In this document: in pieces, positions 56,671 to 64,000 of the stretch
How the letters are laid out: every line of letters starts with the position of its first letter
Numbering within the stretch: the stretch's first letter is position 1
Source: Pseudonocardia autotrophica
Lineage (GTDB): Bacteria; Actinomycetota; Actinomycetes; Mycobacteriales; Pseudonocardiaceae
Length of the DNA: 64,000 nt
Direction: 5' to 3'
Assembly: GCF_000717175.1 (NCBI RefSeq)
Contig: NZ_JNYD01000005.1
Location: forward strand, 248,001 to 312,000
The notes under the pieces: generated by a model
Told to the model about the DNA's origin: nothing
Database searches by the model: none
Seen by the model: only the letters and a program-made list of their open reading frames with translations
Program-made: the position numbers and the translations under genes

Positions 56671-56994
56671 TCACCGCTGCTCGGGACGCTCCCGGGCGGT
56701 CGCTCCGCTGTCGTCCCGGTTCGCTTCGGTGACGTCATCGCCGGACGCGGCGTCCGGCCCCACGCCGGACTCGGCGTCGGGCTCGTCGTCGAAGGACTGC
56801 GGCAGCCGCCGGATCCGCCGGCTCATCGACACGATCAGCGCGATCGTGGCCACGGCCAGGCAGAGGATGACGACGAGCGCGACCGGCGAGGCCTTGCCGA
56901 ACTCCTCACCCCTGTCGGGCGGCGGCTCCGGGTTCTGCGCCAGGACCGTCGCGACCGTCGCCCCGATGGGCACGGCGCCCAGCTCGACCAGCAC
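56671..56994 (-). CDS. Small single-pass membrane protein (Rv1083-like position)
   Basis: 107 residues from the GTG at 56994, with GGAGGAG upstream. One membrane helix (SPVALVVILCLAVATIALIV) follows a short extracytoplasmic region. A basic boundary (SRRIRRLP) and an acidic tail (DDEPDAESGVGPD) lie inside. It sits between mca and the DUF255 gene, exactly where M. tuberculosis has Rv1083, a small membrane protein of unknown function. Confidence 0.75.
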   Translation of the reverse strand: MLVELGAVPIGATVATVLAQNPEPPPDRGEEFGKASPVALVVILCLAVATIALIVSMSRRIRRLPQSFDDEPDAESGVGPDAASGDDVTEANRDDSGATARERPEQR

Positions 56995-57095
56995 GTTCCG
57001 TCACTCCTCCGCAGGTCACGTCCTCGGAGGTCCAGGCTACGCGGGGCCGCACGACGCGCGTGCGGCCCCGGTCGGAGGCGCCGGCCGGCGGCCGC

Positions 57096-57989
57096 TCAGC
57101 CCGCCCGCAGCGCCGGCTCGCGCAGGCCCGCGAACAGGTCGTCCTCCGGGGTGGGGCTGGGCACCAGCGAGCGGACCAGCTCGTACTCCTCCCACGGCCA
57201 GATCTCGCGCTGCAGGTCCAGCGGCGTGAAGAACCAGCGGCTGGTCGGGTCGATCTGGGTGGCGTGGGCGCGCAGCGCGTCGTCCCGGCGGTCGAACCAG
57301 TCCGCGCACTCCACCCGGGTGGTGACGCGCTCGCCCGGGTCCGGCCGGTCCTTCCAGTTGGCGATCCACTCGGCGTACGGGGACTCGAGGCCGCGGGCCT
57401 TCAGCCCCTCGTCGAACGCGAGGATCCGCTTCTTGGAGAAGCCGTGCGAGTAGTACAGCTTCAGCGCCTGCCACGGCGCGCCGGCCCCCGGGAAGCGGTC
57501 CGGGTCCGCGGCCGCGTCGAACGCCGCCATCGACACCTCGTGGGTGCGGATGTGGTCCGGGTGCGGGTAGCCGCCGTTCTCGTCGTAGGTCACGAGGACG
57601 TGCGGACGGAACTCGCGGATCACGCGGACCAGCGCCTCGGTGGACTCCTCCAACGGGACCAGCGCGAAGCAGCCCTCCGGCAGCGGCGGCTTGGGATCGC
57701 CCTCGGGCAGGCCCGAGTCGACGAAGCCGAGCCAGCGGTGCTGCACCCCGAGGATCTGCGCCGCCCGGGCCATCTCCTGCTCCCGGATCGCGGGCATGTT
57801 CTCGAGGACGTCCGGCCGGTCCATGGCCGGGTTGAGGATGCTGCCCGCCTCGCCTCCGGTGCAGGTGACGACCATGACCTCGTGGCCCTCGTCGACGTAC
57901 CGGGCCGTGGTCGCCGCACCCTTGCTCGACTCGTCGTCCGGGTGGGCGTGGACGGTCATCAGCCGCAACGGCTCGCGTTCGGACGTCAT
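57096..57989 (-). CDS. mca: Mycothiol S-conjugate amidase
   Basis: 297 residues from the ATG at 57989. Zinc site [11 protein letters not shown] (H16, D19) and [11 protein letters not shown]23 in SSKG is the residue that separates Mca from the deacetylase MshB. It cleaves mycothiol S-conjugates to export toxins as mercapturates. Its presence implies mycothiol as the main thiol. It is divergent from greA across 390 bases. Confidence 0.95.
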   Translation of the reverse strand: MTSEREPLRLMTVHAHPDDESSKGAATTARYVDEGHEVMVVTCTGGEAGSILNPAMDRPDVLENMPAIREQEMARAAQILGVQHRWLGFVDSGLPEGDPKPPLPEGCFALVPLEESTEALVRVIREFRPHVLVTYDENGGYPHPDHIRTHEVSMAAFDAAADPDRFPGAGAPWQALKLYYSHGFSKKRILAFDEGLKARGLESPYAEWIANWKDRPDPGERVTTRVECADWFDRRDDALRAHATQIDPTSRWFFTPLDLQREIWPWEEYELVRSLVPSPTPEDDLFAGLREPALRAG

Positions 57990-58379
57990 GGGTGACCGGG
58001 GTCCTTCCGTGTCCTCGCGCCCGCGGGGGCGGGCGGTGTGTCGCAGGGCCGGGGCGCCGCCTCGGCCGATCGAGGCCGATCCTGGCATGCACCACCGACG
58101 TTCTTCCCGCGGGAGGTCAACGCCGAACCCCCCGCAACTCTTCCCGGAACCCCCCGACCAGCGCAAACGCCGCCCCCGGGAACTTCGTCGGACTCCCGAC
58201 CGTTCGTCGAAGGACCGCGCCGAGCGGTCGGCCCCGTGCTAGGGTTGCTCGCACACGGCCCGCAGGCGGGTCGTGTTTTTCCTTACTCGGGGCCTGTAGG
58301 TGGACGGCCCCGATCGTGCCCGTGCGACGTGCCGGGCGCCCGGCCCGCGCGGTGCGGTGCCCGGTTCGCTGGAGGAGTG
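57990..58379. promoter_or_regulatory. mca-greA divergent region
   Basis: 390 bases without a gene. It contains TAGGGT (58240-58245), a possible -10 for greA, and the leader hairpin listed separately. Nothing convincing was seen for mca. Confidence 0.4.
58253..58280 (+). terminator. Attenuator-like hairpin in the greA leader
   Basis: ACACGGCCCGC (58253-58263) pairs with GCGGGTCGTGT (58266-58276, one G-T wobble), followed directly by TTTT. The upstream gene mca points away, so this is not its terminator; it sits 100 bases before the greA start. Confidence 0.6.
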
Positions 58380-58874
58380 ATGACCGTGACGGAGACTCAG
58401 GTGACCTGGCTCACCCAGGATGCCTTCGACCGGCTCAAGACGGAGCTCGACGAGCTGATCGCGAACCGTCCCGTCATCGCCGCCGAGATCAACGCCCGCC
58501 GCGAGGAGGGCGACCTCAAGGAGAACGGCGGCTACCACGCCGCCCGCGAGGAGCAGGGCCAGCAGGAGGCCCGCATCCGCCAGCTGCAGGAGCTGCTGCG
58601 CACCGCCCAGGTCGGCACCTCGCCGACCAGCGCCGAGCAGGCGGCCCCCGGCACCGTCCTCACCATCAAGTACGAGGACGACGACGACACCGAGAAGGTG
58701 CTGCTCGGCTCCCGCGAGGAGGGCAGCCACGGCGACCTGCAGGTGATCTCGCCGAACTCGCCGCTCGGCGCCGCGCTGCTGGGCGCGAAGAAGGGCGAGG
58801 ACCGCGAGTACGCGCTGCCCGACGGCGGCAGCATGCGCGTCACGCTCGTCGACATCCAGCCCTTCACCGGCTGA
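58380..58874 (+). CDS. greA: Transcription elongation factor GreA
   Basis: 164 residues from the ATG at 58380 with a strong GGAGGAGTG. N-terminal coiled coil with [17 protein letters not shown] and the acidic tip [21 protein letters not shown]-terminal FKBP-like domain ([20 protein letters not shown]). It rescues backtracked RNA polymerase by stimulating transcript cleavage. Same position relative to mca and metB as in M. tuberculosis. Confidence 0.96.
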   Translation: MTVTETQVTWLTQDAFDRLKTELDELIANRPVIAAEINARREEGDLKENGGYHAAREEQGQQEARIRQLQELLRTAQVGTSPTSAEQAAPGTVLTIKYEDDDDTEKVLLGSREEGSHGDLQVISPNSPLGAALLGAKKGEDREYALPDGGSMRVTLVDIQPFTG

Positions 58875-58877
58875 CCT

Positions 58878-60176
58878 TCACGCCCCGAGCCGCGGATCGC
58901 CTTCCGGCACGCCGGTCACCGTCACGCGGTGGCCGGCGTCCCGCAGTGCGGTGACCAGCTCGCGGCAGTGCTCCGGGCCGCGCATCTCCAGGCTCACGGC
59001 CACGTCGACCTCGCCCATCGGGACGGTCGCGCTGATCCGGGTGTGCTCGACGTCGATCACGTTGGCGCCGAGCTCGCCCACCCGGGTCAGCAGCGTGGCC
59101 AGGGCGCCGGGGCGGTCCCCGATGCGCACCACCAGGGACAGGTACCGCGCGGTCGCGGCCATGCCGTTCTGGATCACGTGCAGCAGGACCAGCGGGTCCA
59201 CGTTGCCGCCGGACAGCACCGCGACCACGGGCGGGGTGAACCGCGCCGGGTCGTCGAGCAGGGCGGCCACCGGGGCGGCGCCGGCCGGTTCGACCAGCAT
59301 CTTCGCCCGCTCCAGGCTGAACAGCAGGGCGCGGGAGAGCGCGTCCTCGCCGACCACCGTGAACTCGTCGACGAGGGCCTCGACCTGCCGGAAGGTGACG
59401 TCGCCGGGCCGCCCGACCGCGATGCCGTCGGCGATGGTCCGCATGCCACCCAGTGGCACGGGTTCGCCGGCGGCGAGCGACGCGGGCCAGGCCGCCGCGC
59501 CCGCAGCCTGCACGCCGACCACCCGCACCTCGGGCCGCTGCGCCTTCACGGCCGCGGCGATGCCGCCGAGCAGCCCGCCGCCGCCCGTCGCGACCAGGAC
59601 GGTGGCGACGTCCGGCACCTGCTCGAGGATCTCCAGGCCGACCGTGCCCTGCCCGGCGATCACGTCCGGGTGGTCGAACGGGTGGATGAGCACCGCCCCG
59701 GTCCGCTCGGCGTGCTCGAGCGCGCCGGCGAGGGCCTCGTCGACCGTGGCCCCGCCGAGCCGGACGTGCGCGCCGTAGCCCCGGGTCGCCTCGACCTTGG
59801 GCAGCGCGGCGCCCGCCGGCATGAACACGGTCGCGCCGATGCCGAGCAGCTTCGCGGCCAGCGCCACGCCCTGCGCGTGGTTGCCGGCGCTGGCCGCGAC
59901 CACCCCGCGGGCCCGCTCCTCGTCGGACAGCCGAGCCAACCGGGTGAACGCGCCGCGGATCTTGAACGACCCCGTGCGCTGCAGGTTCTCGCACTTGAAC
60001 CACACCGGCCCGCCCACGGCCTCGTCGAGCACGCGGGACCGGGCGACGGGCGTGGTCCGGGTGACGCCGGCGAGCAGCTCGCGAGCCGCCCGGACCTCCT
60101 CGATCCCGACCGGGGCCGCCGTCGAGGGATCACGGTCGACCGTTCGCAGGCCGGCCGTCCCGTTGTCGGCGTTCAC
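58878..60176 (-). CDS. ilvA: Threonine ammonia-lyase with C-terminal ACT domain
   Basis: 432 residues from the GTG at 60176. PLP Lys in ENLQRTGSFKIRGAFTRLA, SAGNHAQGVALAAKLLG, Gly loop ATGGGGLLGGIAAAV, PLP ring contact SGGNVDPL, and a C-terminal ACT domain (SLVVRIGDRPGALATLLTRV). It deaminates threonine to 2-oxobutanoate; with one ACT domain it could be biosynthetic (isoleucine-regulated) or catabolic. Convergent with greA, 3 bases apart. Confidence 0.93.
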   Translation of the reverse strand: MNADNGTAGLRTVDRDPSTAAPVGIEEVRAARELLAGVTRTTPVARSRVLDEAVGGPVWFKCENLQRTGSFKIRGAFTRLARLSDEERARGVVAASAGNHAQGVALAAKLLGIGATVFMPAGAALPKVEATRGYGAHVRLGGATVDEALAGALEHAERTGAVLIHPFDHPDVIAGQGTVGLEILEQVPDVATVLVATGGGGLLGGIAAAVKAQRPEVRVVGVQAAGAAAWPASLAAGEPVPLGGMRTIADGIAVGRPGDVTFRQVEALVDEFTVVGEDALSRALLFSLERAKMLVEPAGAAPVAALLDDPARFTPPVVAVLSGGNVDPLVLLHVIQNGMAATARYLSLVVRIGDRPGALATLLTRVGELGANVIDVEHTRISATVPMGEVDVAVSLEMRGPEHCRELVTALRDAGHRVTVTGVPEGDPRLGA

Positions 60177-60239
60177 CCCCGCATCGTGCCACCGGGCCCG
60201 GTAGCCTCGCGAACGGGCGGTTGCTGCGGGGGAGGCACG

Positions 60240-60500
60240 ATGCGGGGCGGGGTGAGTCACCGGCTGTCGGGCGGGCCGAAGGGCGCTCGCGCGGCTGTTC
60301 CGCTGCTCGCCGCGGCGGTGCTCGGCACCCTCGCGATCGTCACCGTGGAGCAGGCGGGCTGCGCCGACCCGGGTCACTACGTCGCCGTCCCCGGCGGGTA
60401 TGAGCTCGTCGGCGGCTGCCTCTCCCCCGACGACCTCGTGGTCCCCGCCGCGCCGGCGGCCCCGGCCCTCCCCGCGGCCCCGGTGCCCCCGCGGTCCTGA
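60240..60500 (+). CDS. Small membrane-anchored protein of unknown function
   Basis: 86 residues from the ATG at 60240 with GGGGGAGG upstream. One hydrophobic helix (AAVPLLAAAVLGTLAIVTVE), a short extracytoplasmic segment with two Cys (QAGCADPGHYVAVPGGYELV, then GGCLSPDD) and an Ala/Pro tail. Divergent from ilvA. No family recognised. Confidence 0.6.
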   Translation: MRGGVSHRLSGGPKGARAAVPLLAAAVLGTLAIVTVEQAGCADPGHYVAVPGGYELVGGCLSPDDLVVPAAPAAPALPAAPVPPRS

Positions 60501-60539
60501 GATCTGGGACGCGGCCCGACGGCCGCACGTGCGAGCCGC

Positions 60540-61418
60540 TCAGGCCCAGCGCTCGACGAACTCGGCCGTCGCGGCGTTCACGGCGGGGGCGTCGGAGGCG
60601 CTCAGGAAGTGCTGGCCGCCGTCGACGACCTGCAGCCGCGCGTCCCGGGAGCGGACGAACATCCGGATCTCCTCCTCGGCGTTGGGAACCGAGTACACGG
60701 CGTCGGCGGTGCCGTGCATCCAGAGGACCGGGCAGCGGACCTCGTCGAGCCTGCCGTGCAGCCCGTCCCGGTCCCGCAGGTTGACCGTGCTGACCCGCAG
60801 CCGGTGCCGGCCGTCGTCGCCGGTGTAGTTGCGGCGGTACTCGGCGATCCAGAAGTCCCGCTCCTCGGCGGACACGTCCGGGCCCAGCCCCGCCTCGAGG
60901 ACGCCGTCGACGAACTCGTCCGGGACGACCCAGTCGTCGCCGACGGACTCGGCGAGGCCGTCGACGGAGGGCGTGCAGAAGGCGATCCCGTCCCAGCAGC
61001 CCAGGTCGCGGCTGCGCGCGCTCTCGTAGTCCATCGACGTGCCGAGCGGAACGATGCCCCGCACGACGTCGGGGGCGAGCAGTGCCATGCGGACCGCGAC
61101 CCACCCGCCCTGCGAGGTGCCCAGGACGAAGGCTTCCCGGATACCGAGCTGCTCGAGGACCTGGAGGTTCGCGATCGCACTGTCCCAGTAGGTGAAGTGC
61201 GAGTACGTGGACCGGGTCCGGCCGTGCCCGTACAGCTCGATCGCGAGCAGGTTGGCCGTCGAGGTCAGGGCCTGGTCGGCGAACTGGGGGCGGTACAGCT
61301 CTGCGGAGGTGGTGAACGAGTTGACCAGGACGAGCGTCGGGAGCGCGGGGTCGTAGGGCTGGGCGAACGAGTAACCGATGGTCGAGCCGCCGAGGTGCGA
61401 GACGGTCACGGTGCTCAT
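60540..61418 (-). CDS. Alpha/beta-fold hydrolase
   Basis: 292 residues from the ATG at 61418 with GAGGAAGG upstream. TLVLVNSFTTSAELYRPQFA, GHGRTR, nucleophile elbow VLGTSQGGWVAVRMALLAP (Ser), acid in WMHGTADAVYSVP and His in VVDGGQHFLSASDAP: a complete Ser-Asp-His triad. Esterase or lactonase-like; no substrate can be named. Single gene between ilvA and metB. Confidence 0.88.
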   Translation of the reverse strand: MSTVTVSHLGGSTIGYSFAQPYDPALPTLVLVNSFTTSAELYRPQFADQALTSTANLLAIELYGHGRTRSTYSHFTYWDSAIANLQVLEQLGIREAFVLGTSQGGWVAVRMALLAPDVVRGIVPLGTSMDYESARSRDLGCWDGIAFCTPSVDGLAESVGDDWVVPDEFVDGVLEAGLGPDVSAEERDFWIAEYRRNYTGDDGRHRLRVSTVNLRDRDGLHGRLDEVRCPVLWMHGTADAVYSVPNAEEEIRMFVRSRDARLQVVDGGQHFLSASDAPAVNAATAEFVERWA

Positions 61419-61500
61419 GGGATGTCCTTCCTCGGGGCGTCGAGGCCCACGGAGTTCAAGACCGGCGCCCCGCGCCATCGCGTTCACCCGGTCCGGGCCG

Positions 61501-61530
61501 CCCCGTGGCGCTCGAACGAGCGCCACGGGG
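61501..61530. terminator. Palindromic terminator after metB
   Basis: CCCCGTGGCGCTCG and its perfect complement around AA, 10 bases beyond the metB stop. Confidence 0.7.
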
Positions 61531-61539
61531 AGGCCGGGG

Positions 61540-62688
61540 TCAGGACGCGGCCGCGTCGAGGGCGGTGCGCAGGTCCTCGACCAGGTCCTCGGCGTCCTCG
61601 ATGCCCACGGAGAGGCGGACCAGGGAGTCCGGCACCTCCAGCGCCGAGCCCGCCACCGAGGCGTGGGTCATCTGGCCGGGGTGCTCGATCAGCGACTCGA
61701 CGCCGCCGAGGGACTCGGCGAGCGTGAACAGCTGCGTGGAGGCGCAGACCTTGAGCGCGGCCTCCTTGCCGCCCGCGACCAGGAAGGACACCATCCCGCC
61801 GAAGCGGCGCATCTGCTTGGCGGCGACCTCGTGCCCCGGGTGGCCGGGCAGGCCCGGGTAGAGGACCTGCGCGACGGCGGGGTGCGCGGCCAGGGCGTCG
61901 GCGATCCGCTCGGCGTTGTCGCTGTGCCGCTCCATGCGCACCGCGAGGGTCTTGGCGCCGCGCAGGGTCAGCCAGGCGTCGAACGGACCGGGGACCGAGC
62001 CCACGGAGTTCTGGGTGAACCTGAGCTGCTCGGCGAGCTCGTCGTCGTCGAGCACCAGGGCGCCGCCGACGACGTCCGAGTGGCCGCCGACGTACTTGGT
62101 CGTGGAGTGCAGCACCACGTCCGCGCCGAGGGCCAGCGGCTGCTGCAGGTAGGGCGAGGCGAAGGTGTTGTCGACGACGAGCCGTGCGCCGGCCCCGCGG
62201 GTGACCTCGGCCAGGGCGGCGATGTCCGCGATCCCGAGCAGCGGGTTGGTCGGGGTCTCGCACCACACGACCTTGGTGGTCGGGCGCAGCGCGGCCCGCA
62301 GCGCGTCGACGTCGGCCAGGTCGACGGTCGAGTACTCCACGCCCCACTGCGTGAGGACCTTGTCGACCAGCCGGAACGTGCCGCCGTAGGCGTCGTGCGG
62401 GATGACGAGGTGGTCGCCCGGCTTGACCAGCACGCGCAGCAGGACGTCCGACGCGCCCATGCCCGAGCCGAACGCGAAGCCGTGCCGCCCGCCCTCCAGC
62501 GCCGCCAGACACTCCTGCAGCGCGGTGCGGGTGGGGTTGGCGGAGCGGGAGTACTCGTACCCGCCGCGCAGCCCGCCGACGCCGTCCTGGGCGAAGGTCG
62601 AGCTGGCGTGGATCGGGACGATCACCGCGCCCGTGGTCGGGTCGGGGTCCTGGCCGGCGTGGATGGCCCGGGTGGAGAAGCCGCGCAT
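61540..62688 (-). CDS. metB: Cystathionine gamma-synthase
   Basis: 382 residues. RAIHAGQDPDPTTGAVIVPI, YEYSRSANPTRTALQECLA, FGSGMGASDVLLRVLV, VVWCETPTNPLLGIADI and the PLP Lys in LHSTTKYVGGHSDVVGG. It joins O-succinyl(acetyl)homoserine and cysteine to cystathionine; gamma-lyase activity is an alternative in this family. The ATG is 7 bases from TAGCCT (62696-62701), leaderless-type. With the putative cbs fragment at the right edge it forms a transsulfuration locus. Confidence 0.93.
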   Translation of the reverse strand: MRGFSTRAIHAGQDPDPTTGAVIVPIHASSTFAQDGVGGLRGGYEYSRSANPTRTALQECLAALEGGRHGFAFGSGMGASDVLLRVLVKPGDHLVIPHDAYGGTFRLVDKVLTQWGVEYSTVDLADVDALRAALRPTTKVVWCETPTNPLLGIADIAALAEVTRGAGARLVVDNTFASPYLQQPLALGADVVLHSTTKYVGGHSDVVGGALVLDDDELAEQLRFTQNSVGSVPGPFDAWLTLRGAKTLAVRMERHSDNAERIADALAAHPAVAQVLYPGLPGHPGHEVAAKQMRRFGGMVSFLVAGGKEAALKVCASTQLFTLAESLGGVESLIEHPGQMTHASVAGSALEVPDSLVRLSVGIEDAEDLVEDLRTALDAAAS

Positions 62689-62698
62689 GGCCGCGAGG

Positions 62699-63646
62699 CT
62701 ACGCGGGTCCCGGCACCTCCATGCCCACCAGGACCGCCCGGTGGTCCGTGCCCGGGAGGTCGACGATCTCGTACCGGGTCGTGGTCGCCTCGCGCGGTAC
62801 GAGCACGTGGTCGATGCGGATGCCGGCCCACCGGGGCAGCCCGGCGTGGTACGTGCCGGTCAGGCCCCTGCCGGTGCCCTCGGCGGCGTCGCGCACGCCG
62901 GTCAGCGCGCGGCGCAGCGGGCCGTGGTCGAGCGTGGCGTTGAAGTCCCCGGCGACGATCGGCGCGGGCAGCGCGGCACACCATCGGGCGATGCTGTCCA
63001 TGTCCCGGGACCACACGCGGGCCTGCCAGCGGGCCATCGGCGCCTGCGGGTGCACCGCGTGGAAGCGGCGGTTGCCCAGCAACCCGCCGCGCGCCCAGAG
63101 GTGCTGGCGGCGCAGCTCCGGCCCGGAGCCGACCTCCACGTCGCCCATCCGCTCCGCGACGAGCAGGGTGACCGACCAGCCGTCGGGCTTGCCGGGTTCG
63201 GTGGAGACCCAGGAGCGGTAGCCGAGGCCGTCGAGCAGCGGCATGAGCTTGTCGCGGTACTCGAGCCCGGACTCCGGCAGCGACACGAGGTCGGGGCGCT
63301 CGCGCGCGATCAGGGCGGCGAGCGCGCCGGCGTCGGCCTGGCCGTCCCAGACGTTGGCGGCCAGCACGGTCAGGTTCGCGGTGCCGGTGGGCCGCCGGCG
63401 CGGCACGACCCGTCCGACCAGTCCCGCCGCTCCCGCGGCCGCGACCGCGCCGACCGCGAGCGCGGCCGGCCGGGTGGGCCGGGCCAGGGCCAGGACACCC
63501 GCGGCGACGGCCGCCGCGGCCGTGGTGTGCGGACGCAGGGCCCCGAACGCGGTGAAGGGGTGCCGCCGGTCGAGCCCGAGCCGGTCCGGCAGCACGACGG
63601 CGGCGGCGCCCGCGCCGAGCACGGTCGCGAGCAGGGATCTCCGCAT
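62699..63646 (-). CDS. Endonuclease/exonuclease/phosphatase-family protein, membrane-anchored
   Basis: 315 residues. An N-terminal hydrophobic, Ala-rich region with two to three membrane segments (residues about 1-80), then an EEP domain: VLAANVWDGQADAG, DLVSLPESGLEY (metal Glu), VAGDFNATLDHGPL, RIDHVLVPR and PGTDHRAVLVGME. Extracellular phosphoesterase or nuclease; substrate unknown. ATG 7 bases from TACCGT (63654-63659). Ten bases upstream of metB. Confidence 0.87.
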   Translation of the reverse strand: MRRSLLATVLGAGAAAVVLPDRLGLDRRHPFTAFGALRPHTTAAAAVAAGVLALARPTRPAALAVGAVAAAGAAGLVGRVVPRRRPTGTANLTVLAANVWDGQADAGALAALIARERPDLVSLPESGLEYRDKLMPLLDGLGYRSWVSTEPGKPDGWSVTLLVAERMGDVEVGSGPELRRQHLWARGGLLGNRRFHAVHPQAPMARWQARVWSRDMDSIARWCAALPAPIVAGDFNATLDHGPLRRALTGVRDAAEGTGRGLTGTYHAGLPRWAGIRIDHVLVPREATTTRYEIVDLPGTDHRAVLVGMEVPGPA

Positions 63647-63715
63647 GGCCCCGACGGTAGCCGCGCCGGCTGAGGGGTCCCTGTGAGCGGCGATCGGCCT
63701 CGCCGCCCGCCGGGG

Positions 63716-64000
63716 TCAGCCCAGGAAGGACAGCACGTCCGAGCGGGTGACGACGCCGGCGGGCTTGCCGTCGACCAGCACCAGCGCGGCGTCGGCGGTG
63801 GCGAAGGCCCCCATCGCCGTCTCCAGCGGCTCCCCCGCGCCGATCGTGGGCAGCGGCGGGGACATGTGCTGGTCGAGCCGGTCGGAAAGCTTGGCACGGT
63901 TGGTGAACAGCAGGTCGAGGATGTCCCGCTCCACCACCGACCCGACGACCTCGGCCGCCATCACCGGCGGCTCGGCCCGGACCACCGGCATCTGCGAGAC
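63716..64000 (-). CDS. CBS-domain protein, C-terminal fragment (probably cystathionine beta-synthase)
   Basis: The gene enters from the right edge; only about 94 C-terminal residues are seen, with an open frame to base 64000. They form the end of a Bateman module: VVGSVVERDILDLLFTNRAK, LDQHMSPPLPTIGAG, ALVLVDGKPAGVVTRSDVLS. The location next to metB in the same order as Rv1077-Rv1079 makes cystathionine beta-synthase (PLP domain plus CBS pair) the best guess; the catalytic part is outside the window. Confidence 0.75.
   Translation of the reverse strand, partial: VSQMPVVRAEPPVMAAEVVGSVVERDILDLLFTNRAKLSDRLDQHMSPPLPTIGAGEPLETAMGAFATADAALVLVDGKPAGVVTRSDVLSFLG

Overview
The window is 64 kb of very GC-rich (well over 70%) DNA from an actinomycete. 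Mycothiol S-conjugate amidase (Mca), a Z-farnesyl-diphosphate synthase type prenyltransferase, GuaB1, PIN-PhoH and an AdaA-AlkA fusion all point to Actinomycetota. Gene order resembles, inverted, the Rv1077-Rv1112 stretch of Mycobacterium tuberculosis as I remember it (cbs, metB, greA, mca, Rv1083, Rv1084, hlyIII, Rv1086, phoH2, fum, glpX, Rv1100, xseB, xseA, Rv1109, ispH, ychF). I infer Pseudonocardiaceae, possibly Pseudonocardia; the sequence alone does not prove the genus.

Layout. 1-9.4 kb: 3' end of a UvrD/HelD-like helicase; a STAS-like protein coupled to a holin-like/phosphodiesterase membrane protein; a YihY/BrkB membrane protein; an LLM-class flavin oxidoreductase; two RibD/DHFR-like proteins; several small proteins of unknown role; LapA. 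9.7-16.6 kb: YchF, a SigD/ShbA-like sigma factor, an alkylation-repair pair (AdaA-AlkA fusion plus Ogt), RmuC and a DUF6542 membrane protein. 16.5-25 kb: IspH, lipid-droplet-associated protein, XseA/XseB, DUF4245 lipoprotein-like protein, GlpX, FumC flanked by two paralogous LuxR regulators. 25-31 kb: a four-gene ABC importer, a haloacetate-dehalogenase-like hydrolase and a WYL regulator. 31-39 kb: a divergent acyl-CoA locus under a TetR regulator, with two operator-like palindromes around a clear promoter: quinone oxidoreductase, APH-DUF6285 kinase fusion and TetR on one side; CoA-transferase, enoyl-CoA hydratase, amidohydrolase-like protein and acyl-CoA ligase on the other. 39-50.5 kb: DUF485/ActP acetate transporter pair, DinB protein, ATP-dependent DNA ligase, FAD oxidase, GuaB1, an AbiEi-like protein, PIN-PhoH and a DUF885 peptidase-like protein. 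50.7-52.3 kb: three tandem genes for small secreted chaplin-like proteins, two of them truncated. 52.2-64 kb: the conserved block Z-FPPS, hemolysin III, DUF255, Mca, GreA, threonine dehydratase, MetB, an EEP phosphatase and the 3' end of a CBS-domain protein, probably cystathionine beta-synthase.

Non-coding structure. A 40-bp palindrome (arm GTGAGTGGCGATAGTCGC) occurs four times, always at a gene 3' end, and in three cases supplies the TGA stop codon. A separate 22-bp tandem array follows the acyl-CoA ligase. Many genes start 6-9 nt after a TAnnnT hexamer without a ribosome binding site, which suggests leaderless transcripts. greA has a hairpin plus T-run in its leader. No tRNA, rRNA, CRISPR array, insertion sequence or prophage was recognised.
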